Source: a virus
IMG/VR virus record: IMGVR_UViG_3300025030_000013
Location: 1 to 64,000 of that record
Direction: 5' to 3' (one strand)
DNA length: 64,000 bases
The position numbers and the translations under genes are program-made. The first letter of the stretch is position 1, and every line of letters begins with the position of its first letter. Under the pieces are notes generated by a model, which was not told the DNA's origin, made no database searches, and saw only the letters and a list, made by a program, of their open reading frames with translations. Positions 25,970-34,370 of the stretch are shown here, piece after piece.

Positions 25970-27313
25970 TTGCTTGATCTACGCTTGCCCGAAATATCGG
26001 CAACATCTGGGAGTATGAGTGACGGAGTGTCTATTGGAAATATCAATAGAACTCAGCCGGTAGCGGCATATAACAACTTACTATTGTCAACGGAAATATT
26101 TGCTTTAAGAAGAGATACAGGAACAAGCAACATCTTTACAGATTTGTCGTCAGAAGCCATAAGTGAGGTTGATAATTCATTCCTTCCGTGGGGTGATGAT
26201 GCTACATTCTCATCAGGAGATGAGATATGGATTGCCGACGGAGAAAAGAATATCAATGAGATTTATGTACAAATTACAACTCCTGGGGTATGGACAGGAA
26301 CCGGATTAAGTGTCTTAGAGAGTATAGATGGAGATACGTTAGTTTCTGTGGGAAACTTAGTAGATACATCCAACGGGATGAGAAATGCAGCAGGGGTATA
26401 CAAGATATCATTTGATATTAATTTAGCTAATAGAAAGTCCATCGCACCATATTTTGGTGCAACAAAACGAAAGTATGTAGTCTTGAGGCCTAACGGTCTT
26501 ACATCTAAAACAACTTCTCCTAAATTAAGGAGGATATGGACCACTAGCAGCGAAGGTGCTAATGAATGGACAGACTACACAAGCATGGTTACTGCAGACT
26601 TAACGAATTCTGATTTTGGTTCCATAGCTAATAATACAATTTTCCCCGTCATTGGTAGTGAGTCAAGAATTGGTTACTCAGGATTAACAATAGGGTTGTA
26701 TGATGCTATATACAGGGGTATACCAAATAACTACAGTGTAGTTAGGGAATATTTAGCGTCTGACGACACATGGAAACCTCTACCTGACTATGTTGATCCG
26801 GGTAATAACTTCACAACAGTGTCAACTACGTATAGCGCGACTCCTACCTATTTATACAAGAAGTGGTCAATTCCCTCGGATTGGGCAGCCAAAACCCTTA
26901 CGCTTCCTCCGTCTACAACCCCAATTACAGCATATTGGGTGAGAAGGAGAATAACAGCCGTTTCGACCTATGGTCCCATACCTATATACTTGTATCGTAG
27001 GAGGTCGTTGTCTTTTGGTGCAGGGTTAGCTACGGGGATATACTTTAAGAATGCCGTATCGTTTAGTTATGCCACATTTACCATAGGTGTTCCATCGTCC
27101 ACAAGTATGGTACTGGCCTTTACTAATGCCATCACTGGAGTTAGTAGAAGCATCACAATTCCTCAAGGTACAACTGATTCAGGAGCCTTGACTGGAGGGC
27201 GACTAGACTTCGCTTCACCGCTCACAATTGGACCCGGTGAGCATCTTTTGATCAGCCATATTTCAGGAACCGGAAATATACAAGACATGGAGCTCCATTT
27301 AGATCCTCAGTAA
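25970..27313 (+). CDS. Tail fibre / receptor-binding protein, copy 2
   Basis: 447 residues from TTG 25970 after GGGAGG. It aligns end to end with the preceding protein (MLDLRLPEISATSGSMSDG at the start, HLLISHISGTGNIQDMEL at the end), with most divergence in the middle. Likely a duplication followed by divergence, giving alternative or hetero-oligomeric fibres. Confidence 0.68.
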   Translation: MLDLRLPEISATSGSMSDGVSIGNINRTQPVAAYNNLLLSTEIFALRRDTGTSNIFTDLSSEAISEVDNSFLPWGDDATFSSGDEIWIADGEKNINEIYVQITTPGVWTGTGLSVLESIDGDTLVSVGNLVDTSNGMRNAAGVYKISFDINLANRKSIAPYFGATKRKYVVLRPNGLTSKTTSPKLRRIWTTSSEGANEWTDYTSMVTADLTNSDFGSIANNTIFPVIGSESRIGYSGLTIGLYDAIYRGIPNNYSVVREYLASDDTWKPLPDYVDPGNNFTTVSTTYSATPTYLYKKWSIPSDWAAKTLTLPPSTTPITAYWVRRRITAVSTYGPIPIYLYRRRSLSFGAGLATGIYFKNAVSFSYATFTIGVPSSTSMVLAFTNAITGVSRSITIPQGTTDSGALTGGRLDFASPLTIGPGEHLLISHISGTGNIQDMELHLDPQ

Positions 27314-27431
27314 TAAATATTGGAAGAAGTCGCGGGGGCAAGGCACAAAGCCAAGCTATTACATTATGGGGTAACTAATTAAATATCTTTACGCAGGTCT
27401 CGAACCTCTGAATTAAAAGGGGGTTTTTTCT

Positions 27432-29906
27432 TTGAAGAAAGGTTTTTTGACCGTAGCATACCCGCAAAATGCAACAGAACAGGCAGCGGTACCCGTAGGA
27501 CAGTTCGCTATACTTCCTGGTGAAAGTGAAGTCAAACAGAAATCAGCCACAGGCGAGATATCATCGGTCGGAGGTGGAGGAGTTGGAGGTAAAGCACAAC
27601 TCACTACTGCTGGCAGTAATGCCTTAACCTATTCCTTGCACAACGGAAAAGAAGTTCACTGTGAGGCAGGGGTAACAGCCGTTACAATGGCATTGGCTGA
27701 TTTCCAAGTAAGTGGAGAGAATATCTTTGGTTCGTTTTATCTATTCAACTATACCGGTTCTCCATTGCCACTTAGTTTAACTGGTTTGTGGTTTGGAGGT
27801 ATCAGTGAGGATGGAGAATCAGCAAACGACTTATTCGGAGCAGGAACGTTAGTAACAATTCCTCATTCCATGAAAGCATTGGTTATATTCGATGCCGATA
27901 AGTATGTAAGGGCTTCAATTTTAGGTAGTGAAGTAACGCAAACCGAACTCAATTCAAAGCTAACTAATATTGTTTCTGCAACCGATAAAATATTAGGACG
28001 TTCCACAGCTGGAGCAGGAGCAATTGAGGAAATAACTTGCACCGCAGCAGGTAGAGACATACTTGATGATGCTGATGCAGCAGCACAAAGAACTACTCTA
28101 GGACTTGGAACATTGGCTACTTTATCAACGGTAGGTTCAACCAATATCACAGATGATGCTGTAACAAATGCAAAACTAGCTGATATGGCTGCAAATACCA
28201 TTAAAGTTAATGCAACAGCTAGTGCGGCTAATCCAACAGATGTTACTCTTGCTGCTAATCAATTCTTAGCAAGATCAAGTATAGGTAATGTCACAGCATT
28301 AACATTAACAGATACAGCCATTTCACTACTTGACGATGATAATACAACGGCAATGAGAACTACTTTGGGACTTGGTGCACTTGCGACCAAAAATACAGTC
28401 GTTTCAACTGATATGTTCGATGGGATCGCAATGAGAAGGAACGAACTTAAGCGCAGACTTCCTAGGTGGAGTTCAACTGTTCTTGCAGTCGATTGTAATG
28501 GAGATTTTACCGACTTATCAAACGCACCAACAACTCTTACAACTACAGGTACCGTTGCATTTGTAGCTGATACTAACGGAATTGGTACTCAAGTAGCAGA
28601 CTTTGCAGGTGCTAGTAATTCGGTAACAGAAACTGCAATAGATTTAAATGGTCATTCGTTTTCGTTAGCATGTTGGTACAAAAAAGCTGCAGTTGGGGAT
28701 TTCGGGTATATTATAGGGCAAACAGGTGCGGGAGTCACTAATAACACAATGCTGTTTGGGTATAATGGAGTGGCAGGAACTTTTAGTCTTGTATTTTGGG
28801 GGAATGACTTAAACTACACATCTGCACCGAACGACACGAATTGGCATCATGCAGTTGGAACTTACGACACGTTGACTAATATCCAGGCTTTGTATATTGA
28901 CGGTGTTTTAGTTTCAACGAGGACTTCCACATCAGACTTATTATCTAATAAAACTATATATATAGGTCGTTCGGAAAGTAATGGAGAATGGGGAGGACTT
29001 GTTCAACAAGCAGTTATTTGGGATAATACTGTCTTGACGTCTTCTGAAATTGCTTCACTCTATTCAAAGGGTGATTTAACATCATTTGGACAGTTAGCGA
29101 ATACAAGCAGTAGTGTAGAATCATTTTTGCTAAATACAGGTATTGCTAAATTATGGACTCCTAGCGACTTAACTCGTGCAATTGATATTGATTTCTCAAG
29201 CGCTCCACTTGGAACATTGACTACCATAACAAATACTGGATCGCTTGGTGGAAATGCAGCACAAGCAACAGGTTCAAGGCAACCAGTGATAATAACGGAT
29301 TTAAATGGAGTTAAATGTTGCTCGTTTGATGGAGTAGACGATTTTCTAGAGAGTAGTATTGCATGGCCGCTTGGTACTCACTACGCATTATTTGCAGTTT
29401 ATAGATACGTTGCAACTGGTCAAAATAAAATGATAATATCAGACGTTCACACACCAGATGGTAATATTAGTTATTGTATGGGTTTTGACAATGCGACCGG
29501 AGAACATACTTCAACCGCAAATTCCATTGGTGGCGCGCACTTCAATGGTTCTTGGAGAGCTGGGGCATCTACCGGATACACAGCAGGTAATTTCGGATTC
29601 CACTTTGCGCAGTATGACGGCGTAAACATTGCAAATAAATCAAATGGTGGGACTACTGTAAATACAGCCCAAGTATCAGACCCGGCAGGTGCACAAGCAA
29701 CACTCACAAGAATAGCAGCAGATTGGAACACATCTACAGTGGACTATGCAAATGTGCGCATATTTAGAATATTAGGATTTGTAGCAGGTGCTGGTCTTTC
29801 CTCCGATACTATAGAACGGCTAGAAGGTTGGGCAGCTTGGACTCACGGACAGCAATCATTACTTCCCGCAACGCACACATACAGGTATAAAAGGCCCCTA
29901 GCCTAG
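27432..29906 (+). CDS. Large tail fibre with LamG-like domain
   Basis: 824 residues from TTG 27432. An N-terminal anchor (AYPQNATEQAAVPVGQFAILPGE) is followed by fibre repeats with TTLGLGTLAT and TTLGLGALAT and TDAAV-like NAKLADMAA segments. Residues about 400-540 form a concanavalin/LamG-type lectin module (FSLACWYKK...WHHAVGTYD...LYIDGVLV...IYIGRS). A second lectin-like C-terminal domain ends with WAAWTHGQQSLLP. A host glycan-binding fibre is likely. Confidence 0.75.
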   Translation: MKKGFLTVAYPQNATEQAAVPVGQFAILPGESEVKQKSATGEISSVGGGGVGGKAQLTTAGSNALTYSLHNGKEVHCEAGVTAVTMALADFQVSGENIFGSFYLFNYTGSPLPLSLTGLWFGGISEDGESANDLFGAGTLVTIPHSMKALVIFDADKYVRASILGSEVTQTELNSKLTNIVSATDKILGRSTAGAGAIEEITCTAAGRDILDDADAAAQRTTLGLGTLATLSTVGSTNITDDAVTNAKLADMAANTIKVNATASAANPTDVTLAANQFLARSSIGNVTALTLTDTAISLLDDDNTTAMRTTLGLGALATKNTVVSTDMFDGIAMRRNELKRRLPRWSSTVLAVDCNGDFTDLSNAPTTLTTTGTVAFVADTNGIGTQVADFAGASNSVTETAIDLNGHSFSLACWYKKAAVGDFGYIIGQTGAGVTNNTMLFGYNGVAGTFSLVFWGNDLNYTSAPNDTNWHHAVGTYDTLTNIQALYIDGVLVSTRTSTSDLLSNKTIYIGRSESNGEWGGLVQQAVIWDNTVLTSSEIASLYSKGDLTSFGQLANTSSSVESFLLNTGIAKLWTPSDLTRAIDIDFSSAPLGTLTTITNTGSLGGNAAQATGSRQPVIITDLNGVKCCSFDGVDDFLESSIAWPLGTHYALFAVYRYVATGQNKMIISDVHTPDGNISYCMGFDNATGEHTSTANSIGGAHFNGSWRAGASTGYTAGNFGFHFAQYDGVNIANKSNGGTTVNTAQVSDPAGAQATLTRIAADWNTSTVDYANVRIFRILGFVAGAGLSSDTIERLEGWAAWTHGQQSLLPATHTYRYKRPLA

Positions 29907-29962
29907 TTAAATAAGGCTGTCATTCACTGGCAACCTATTCTCTCACAAAGGTGGTGGTGCAA

Positions 29963-30922
29963 GTGAGAAGCGGAACTCCAATTATTTTTTACCCACAGAA
30001 TACAACAGAACAAGTGGCAATTCCTACGGGGTCGTTGGCGTTACTATCTGGAGAAACCATAACAAAGGTGAAACTAAGCGATGGAACATTTATCCCTTTA
30101 GGTGGCATAACAGACATTACTGATTTTGGTAGAGACTTGATAGACCTTCCGAATATAACCGAATTAAAGATATTGTTAGGTACGGCTACAGCATGGCAAC
30201 CGACGTCATTGACTAGGCGAGTAGATGTTGACTTTACTAGCGCAAGCCTTGGCGCAATTTCTAGTATAGCTAATGCCGGATCACTTGGTGGAGACTTTGG
30301 TCAAACAACGTCCTCGAAACAGCCTACAGGAGTTGACTTTTTAACGTACAGAGCCGCATCATTTGACGGAGATGATAGCCTTTCTGGTTCAACAGCGTGG
30401 TTAGTCGGTGCAAATTATGCTTTTTTTATTGCGTTTTCTTATGATCCAGACCCTCCGGAGCAACAATATTTATACAGCGGACATCCCATAACTGTCAGGG
30501 CAGCTCATTCTGTTGGCTCTAGGAATACCACAGGTAATCTCGTAGGGCCTGCCCACAAGTCAAGCGATACATGGTATGCAGGTAATGGTAGCACGGCTAA
30601 TTACGGCAACATTGATTTTGTGTACTGTTCTTACGATGGATCGAACTTTCATACAAAATTCAACGGTAGCATTGATTCTATAGTATCTAATACAGCCGTT
30701 CCGGACACAGGATATAATACCGTTGGTGCTATTGGAGCGGCCAACATAGGCAGTGAATATGCCTATAATCTTAAAGGTAAAATTTTCCGAGTGATAGGAT
30801 TTAGCTCTCATCAATCCGACACAGACATTGCGAAAATGGAGGGTTGGGCTGCATGGAACTTTGGTAGAACTAGTATGTTACCTGCTAACCATCCCTACAA
30901 AAATGTTAGACCAATAGTATAA
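29963..30922 (+). CDS. Short tail fibre, shorter paralogue of the preceding gene
   Basis: 319 residues from GTG 29963 (AAAGGTGG upstream; an in-frame GTG at 29951 overlaps that site). N-terminus FYPQNTTEQVAIPTGSLALLSGE and C-terminus KMEGWAAWNFGRTSMLPANHPY match the two ends of the 824-residue protein, but the fibre repeats and first LamG module are missing. It therefore looks like the same anchor and tip joined without the shaft. Confidence 0.7.
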   Translation: MRSGTPIIFYPQNTTEQVAIPTGSLALLSGETITKVKLSDGTFIPLGGITDITDFGRDLIDLPNITELKILLGTATAWQPTSLTRRVDVDFTSASLGAISSIANAGSLGGDFGQTTSSKQPTGVDFLTYRAASFDGDDSLSGSTAWLVGANYAFFIAFSYDPDPPEQQYLYSGHPITVRAAHSVGSRNTTGNLVGPAHKSSDTWYAGNGSTANYGNIDFVYCSYDGSNFHTKFNGSIDSIVSNTAVPDTGYNTVGAIGAANIGSEYAYNLKGKIFRVIGFSSHQSDTDIAKMEGWAAWNFGRTSMLPANHPYKNVRPIV

Positions 30923-30953
30923 GGCGGTTCTAAATGAGCCGCCTATCTCTTTT
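30923..30953 (+). terminator. Terminator after tail fibre genes
   Basis: GGCGGTTC / GAGCCGCC (eight pairs with one G-U) with loop TAAAT and a TATCTCTTTT tail. Confidence 0.65.
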
Positions 30954-30967
30954 AAAGGGGTGATATC

Positions 30968-31159
30968 ATGAAAGTATCTAAGGATTGCAAGGAGTACGAA
31001 ACTAAGCACAAAAAAGAACTTCTGAAAATGTCTAAGTCCAATCTTCGTCATGGAATAGAGACCGTGAAGCTTGCTAAAGAAGAAGCAAAGGCCGCCAAGC
31101 CCGGTAAGTCTACTAAACCAATGAAGCCCACGAAGCCCATGAAGATGGGCAAATATTAG
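30968..31159 (+). CDS. Basic Lys/Pro-rich small protein
   Basis: 63 residues after AAAGGGGTGAT. A helical Lys/Glu half and a C-terminal run of TKPMKP repeats. Strongly basic. Similar in composition to the product at 4076. Function unknown. Confidence 0.6.
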   Translation: MKVSKDCKEYETKHKKELLKMSKSNLRHGIETVKLAKEEAKAAKPGKSTKPMKPTKPMKMGKY

Positions 31160-31168
31160 GAGGTATTT

Positions 31169-31351
31169 ATGATACTAGAACGACTTAGAAAACCTGCATT
31201 GGCAATAGCTATTTTAGGTTCCGTGAAATTGGTGACTGACACGTTTGGGATATCAATATTAACCAACGAAAGCATTAACGCTATCGCCAATGGTGTTGCT
31301 GCAGTCGCTACTATTGTGGGTATTCTGATTAATAGGGATGCGGTACAGTAG
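31169..31351 (+). CDS. Holin-like small membrane protein
   Basis: 60 residues with GGAGG before the ATG. Two hydrophobic segments (ALAIAILGSVKLVTDTFGI; AIANGVAAVATIVGILI) around a short turn and a charged end (NRDAVQ), the form of phi-LC3/XhlB-type holins. A second holin-like gene besides the one at 23121. Confidence 0.65.
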   Translation: MILERLRKPALAIAILGSVKLVTDTFGISILTNESINAIANGVAAVATIVGILINRDAVQ

Positions 31352-31372
31352 AGAGTATGATATACTAAATAA

Positions 31373-31494
31373 TGTGTAGTGGCGAAATAGGTAACCGCTT
31401 CTCTAAGGAGATTTATCCGAGCCGAAATATGCCTCCTCTTAGCTAGGGAAATTAAAGCGCAACGGCATGTATGGTGCAAATCCATACCTACACA
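31373..31494 (+). ncRNA. Candidate tRNA-like structured RNA
   Basis: TGTGTAG (31373-31379) pairs perfectly with CTACACA (31488-31494). Inside are a D-arm-like element (GCG...AATAGGTA...CGC, 31382-31398), a long arm in which TTCTCTA pairs with TAGGGAA (31399-31405/31444-31450) and AGGAG with CTCCT (31406-31410/31433-31437), and a T-arm-like hairpin, GTATGG-TGCAAAT-CCATAC (31469-31487). The layout is a cloverleaf, but the anticodon arm is far too long for an ordinary tRNA. No coding frame fits this interval. Confidence 0.5.
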
Positions 31495-31557
31495 AGCATC
31501 CGTACTCCGGTAGGCCGGAATAAGCTGATGACTACATCTTGATATGCATCCATGAGT

Positions 31558-31593
31558 AATCCTCTGCCTTTAATTAGGTGGAGGATTATTTTT
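31558..31593 (+). terminator. Terminator downstream of the structured RNA
   Basis: AATCCTCTGCC / GGTGGAGGATT (eleven pairs with two wobble pairs), then ATTTTT. A further small hairpin, TCCGG-TAGG-CCGGA, lies at 31506-31519. The pair would end an RNA begun upstream. Confidence 0.75.
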
Positions 31594-31630
31594 ATGCCCA
31601 AATATAGGAATTAATAAGGTATTCACTTCC

Positions 31631-31659
31631 TGTACATTGCGCTATATTAGTGTTATAAT
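31631..31659 (+). promoter_or_regulatory. Promoter of RHH gene
   Basis: TGTACA, 17-bp spacer, TATAAT, about 20 bp before the ribbon-helix-helix gene. Confidence 0.65.
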
Positions 31660-31678
31660 AGTGCTAGGTGGTGATTTG

Positions 31679-31813
31679 ATGAAAAGGGTTAACTTGTACA
31701 TCACGGATGATCAAGAGAAGTGGCTCAAGGATCAGGTGGAAAAGTCTGGATTGTCAGGGGTATCCGAACTAGTTCGTAGGATTTTCGATAAGGAGATGAA
31801 GGAGGATAAGTAA
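31679..31813 (+). CDS. Ribbon-helix-helix (CopG-like) regulator
   Basis: 44 residues: MKRVNLYITDDQEKWLKDQ, then KSGLSGVSELVRRIFDKEM. One N-terminal strand and two helices match the RHH fold, in which the strand pair of a dimer reads the major groove. AGGTGG lies before the ATG. It heads a group of small genes from its own promoter and probably autoregulates, as RHH proteins usually do. Confidence 0.75.
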   Translation: MKRVNLYITDDQEKWLKDQVEKSGLSGVSELVRRIFDKEMKEDK

Positions 31814-31821
31814 TAATTTGG

Positions 31822-31929
31822 ATGTGCAATAGAAAAAAGCTGTTTGACTTTAGCGGATACAAGATTATTGGAAATATTCATGACGACACTGAATTATTGG
31901 TGATTTGGAAGGAGAAAATAACCGAATGA
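31822..31929 (+). CDS. Possible 35-residue protein
   Basis: Frame MCNRKKLFDFSGYKIIG...VIWKEKITE, overlapping the next start by four bases (ATGA), which hints at translational coupling. The upstream ribosome site is weak. No function recognised. Confidence 0.4.
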   Translation: MCNRKKLFDFSGYKIIGNIHDDTELLVIWKEKITE

Positions 31930-32213
31930 AAGAAAATAAGGAAGCGATTAACTTAAACACTCCCGACTATCTAAAGGGATTGCATGACGGTTATATAAAA
32001 AATCGTACAGATTACTTCGAGCAATACGGAAATTTAGTAGCGGAACTAGATAGCCAAGTTCCAAGACAGTATATTATTAAGACGGAAACAAAAAGCGAAA
32101 TGTACAGAGCGTTGAAAGCGTGTGAATATTATTTATGTAGAATGTCATTTGTTGACGAGGAATTATTAGAGATGGTTCGAAATGCGTTAAGGGAGGCGGA
32201 TGGCAAAATATGA
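31926..32213 (+). CDS. Hypothetical protein
   Basis: 95 residues from ATG 31926 after GGAGAAAA. Charged helical composition with YLKGLHDGYIKNRTDYFEQYGNLVAELDSQ. Overlaps the next gene (ATGA). No family recognised. Confidence 0.6.
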   Translation: MKENKEAINLNTPDYLKGLHDGYIKNRTDYFEQYGNLVAELDSQVPRQYIIKTETKSEMYRALKACEYYLCRMSFVDEELLEMVRNALREADGKI

Positions 32214-32626
32214 ACTGTCAATCCTGCAACGAACCAACTAAATACATCCTTGGACTATGGGATGGATCAAACGGAACTCATGGCGCAATATTCGACTGCC
32301 ATAATCTAAGCTGTGAAATAAACAAGAATAGGTTACAGGAAGCTGATCGTTCCGAGGAAAATAGAAATAAGGTCATTGATGAAAATGCGAAGAACGGTAT
32401 ATTCATGGAGTTAATCAAAAGCAGGAGGAAGTCGCTACTTATCACCATTATGAAGATGTCGCGATTATTAGGCATATCTCCTGAAACGTATAGCGATTAT
32501 GAAATGTGCCGGGTTGCGCTGCCTGTGGAGATGGTTGAGAGGATTGAGGATGTTTTTAGGGATAAGTACAGGGAAAGCATAGAAGAGAAAACATTTAAGG
32601 AGGCTTTCGGAGAAAATGAAGGCTAA
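32210..32626 (+). CDS. Zinc-finger plus HTH-like protein
   Basis: 138 residues. Cys pairs CQSCNEP and CHNLSCEI at the N-terminus form a likely zinc site. Residues about 70-125 (LLITIMKMSRLLGISPETYSDYEMCRVALPVEMVERI) have the form of a Cro/CI-type HTH. Possibly a DNA-binding regulator of the local small-gene set. Confidence 0.6.
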   Translation: MNCQSCNEPTKYILGLWDGSNGTHGAIFDCHNLSCEINKNRLQEADRSEENRNKVIDENAKNGIFMELIKSRRKSLLITIMKMSRLLGISPETYSDYEMCRVALPVEMVERIEDVFRDKYRESIEEKTFKEAFGENEG

Positions 32627-32810
32627 ATACCAGCACTACAAAGGTGGTATCTATATTCTCATTGGCTGTGGTAAGCATACTGAGAGTAGGGAATAATTAG
32701 TTGCTTATACGGACAAATATGGGGAGCTGCATTTTCGACCAAAGGATATGTTTACCGAGAAGGTTGAGGTTGACGGGGTGATGGTGGATAGGTTTATAAA
32801 AATATTGTAG
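32616..32810 (+). pseudogene. DUF1653 gene interrupted by an in-frame TAA
   Basis: The 64-codon frame reads KYQHYKGGIYILIGCGKHTESRE, stop, LVAYTDKYGELHFRPKDMFTEKVEVDG. This is the usual DUF1653 sequence (YxHYKGxxYxVLGxAKHxExxEELVVY...RPxxMFxExV) with one codon turned into TAA at 32694-32696. The downstream half stays intact and in frame, so the change is recent, or the site is read through, or it is a sequencing error. Confidence 0.7.
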
Positions 32811-32823
32811 GGAGCTAAGAGGG

Positions 32824-33045
32824 ATGAATGGAAAATGTTTTGTGTGTGGAGGAATGAATAATAATATCAATAGGAGTCCTAACGTACGCATACATAAGGG
32901 ATACGTATGTGATGTCTGCATTGCTGACTATATTCACAATCCTGTGATAGAAACTCAATCCAGTGATGCTGTCACATACTTTAAATCTAAACAGAAAAGC
33001 CATTGGCTAGTTAAATTGTTTTTCAGAATATTAAGTAAGGTATAA
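32824..33045 (+). CDS. Small zinc-binding protein
   Basis: 73 residues after GGAG. CFVCGG and CDVCIADYI supply four cysteines, the rest is basic and ends in a hydrophobic helix (WLVKLFFRILSKV), possibly membrane-associated. Function unknown. Confidence 0.6.
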   Translation: MNGKCFVCGGMNNNINRSPNVRIHKGYVCDVCIADYIHNPVIETQSSDAVTYFKSKQKSHWLVKLFFRILSKV

Positions 33046-33066
33046 AAAGTAGGGTTGTGAAGAGGG

Positions 33067-33210
33067 ATGGGAGAAAAAGAAATTCTCTTAAAAATAAACG
33101 AACTTATCAGAAAAGCTGAAGACGGAGACATAACAATAAAGGATGCTCATTATGCCATAAAAGTTATAATGCCTAGTGACCAACAAGTAAAAGAATATTT
33201 CACACTTTAA
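33067..33210 (+). CDS. Hypothetical small protein
   Basis: 47 residues (MGEKEILLKINELIRKAEDGDITIKDAHYAIK...), mostly helical, GAGGG before the ATG. It is the last plus-strand gene before a bidirectional terminator. Confidence 0.6.
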   Translation: MGEKEILLKINELIRKAEDGDITIKDAHYAIKVIMPSDQQVKEYFTL

Positions 33211-33222
33211 TAGCACAAACAA

Positions 33223-33245
33223 ATACCCTCCAACTCGGAGGGTAT
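33223..33245. terminator. Bidirectional terminator between convergent genes
   Basis: ATACCCTCC-AACTC-GGAGGGTAT, nine perfect pairs, lies between the plus-strand accessory genes and the minus-strand plasmid-like cassette, with T/A-rich flanks on both sides. Confidence 0.75.
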
Positions 33246-33248
33246 TAT

Positions 33249-33521
33249 CTATTTCAAAGGAATAAATATATTCATCACACCTAACGTTGTTATCTCTCTG
33301 TCGCCATAGTAGGTAGTGAAAATAGTTCCAAAATAAAGATCCTTGGATGTTGTCGTAGAGCTTATCAAGGGATTACCGAAGAGAGAGACTAGGCTGGACT
33401 CTAAGCCTGATGTACTGCGTTCCATTACCTTATCCTTAGCCCATAATACGTAATCACTTCTAGGTGGGTTTGTGGCTGCCATCACAACTAACACCACAGC
33501 TAATATCGCTAATCTTTTCAT
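33249..33521 (-). CDS. Secreted small protein, DUF4359-like
   Basis: 90 residues with a signal-peptide-like start (MKRLAILAVVLVVMAATNP) and the segment TNPPRSDYVLWAKDKVME, resembling DUF4359 proteins of Bacillota and cyanobacteria. AAAGGAG precedes the ATG. It is the last gene of the minus-strand cassette. The role of the family is not known. Confidence 0.6.
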   Translation of the reverse strand: MKRLAILAVVLVVMAATNPPRSDYVLWAKDKVMERSTSGLESSLVSLFGNPLISSTTTSKDLYFGTIFTTYYGDREITTLGVMNIFIPLK

Positions 33522-33581
33522 CGTCCATCTCTCCTTTGCTCAAAATTATTATTACCTAAAAACGAACAATTATGCAAAACG

Positions 33582-33615
33582 AAACCCTCTAATCATTACG
33601 AAAAGAGGGTTTTTT
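33582..33615. terminator. Terminator
   Basis: AAACCCTCT / AGAGGGTTT with a 13-nt loop followed by TTTT on the plus strand. It lies between the DUF4359 gene and the M23 gene. Confidence 0.65.
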
Positions 33616-33624
33616 AGCCTGGCT

Positions 33625-33673
33625 AATCGGTCACTGTATCGATCGTTCTTTATATCGGTCACTGTATCGGTCG
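33625..33673. repeat. Two 20-bp direct repeats (29-bp period)
   Basis: ATCGGTCACTGTATCGATCG (33625-33644) and ATCGGTCACTGTATCGGTCG (33654-33673) differ at one base. They lie in a non-coding gap of the plasmid-like cassette. Possible protein-binding sites (partition or regulation). Confidence 0.65.
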
Positions 33674-33784
33674 CCATAAACGACTGATGTACAAGCTAAA
33701 ATACGCTAAATACCTATTATTTTTCTAGGAAAAAGAGGGTTAAGGTGGAATGATTAAGGATTCTAAAGGACAAGCAAGGGGTGA

Positions 33785-34369
33785 TTATTTTAAGTACCTT
33801 ATGGGATCGACGGCAACCCCCTCCTTCCTGACCTCAAAGTGTAGGTGCGGACCCGTTGATATACCCGTACTTCCACAACTACCAACTCTTGAACCTGCGA
33901 TTACGGGATAACCAACTTTCACAGATAACCCACTTAGATGACCGTATAAAGTCTCGACTCCATTTCCATGATTCACAATAATCATATTTCCATAAATATC
34001 ATCCCAACAAACCTTAATTACGTCTCCCTCCCAATACGAAGTTACGGGAGTTCCTGCGTTGGCGGCTATATCAATTCCATGATGATCCACGCCATTGAAG
34101 TATTTTGTTATCTTACCTTTCATTGGTAGTTCATTATTACCTTGACCAATATTTGATATTTTTTCAACCGTTCCTTGAATTGAATCTATCCTTGCGTTTA
34201 ATCTTTTTAGGGTTGGAGTAAGGTCCTGCATAGTAGTCAACAACCCCAACATAATAGCCACCATTGCCACTAAATTGGCTAGTTGCTTTCTCTCTACGGC
34301 AATAAGGATTACATAGGCCACAAAAGACGCTACCGCAATAAATAGTATATGAAAAATACATAAAGCCAC
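33785..34369 (-). CDS. Membrane-anchored M23 metallopeptidase
   Basis: 194 residues from GTG 34369. One or two N-terminal TM helices (about 3-45) and a short coiled coil precede an M23/LytM domain with HHGIDIAANAGTPV (about 95) and GPHLHFEVRKEG near the C-terminus, carrying the zinc and catalytic His residues. Such enzymes cut peptidoglycan cross-links. In plasmids they often belong to transfer machinery; here they sit with an FtsK-type ATPase. Confidence 0.82.
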   Translation of the reverse strand: MALCIFHILFIAVASFVAYVILIAVERKQLANLVAMVAIMLGLLTTMQDLTPTLKRLNARIDSIQGTVEKISNIGQGNNELPMKGKITKYFNGVDHHGIDIAANAGTPVTSYWEGDVIKVCWDDIYGNMIIVNHGNGVETLYGHLSGLSVKVGYPVIAGSRVGSCGSTGISTGPHLHFEVRKEGVAVDPIRYLK

Positions 34370-34370
34370 A

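Noticed and set aside
24586-30922. Diversity-generating retroelement for the tail fibres
   Set aside because: No reverse transcriptase gene and no template repeat were seen; the fibres look duplicated, not hypermutated.
31444-31482. Cobalamin-riboswitch-like bases (AGGGAA ... GGTGCAAATCC)
   Set aside because: The conserved GCCACTG box and downstream layout are missing, and no vitamin B12 gene is near. The GGTGCAAATCC part fits a T-arm-like hairpin within a cloverleaf.
31373-31494. Ordinary tRNA or group I intron in a tRNA
   Set aside because: No normal 7-nt anticodon loop can be formed, and the insert of about 33 nt is far too short for a group I intron. Reported only as a tRNA-like candidate.
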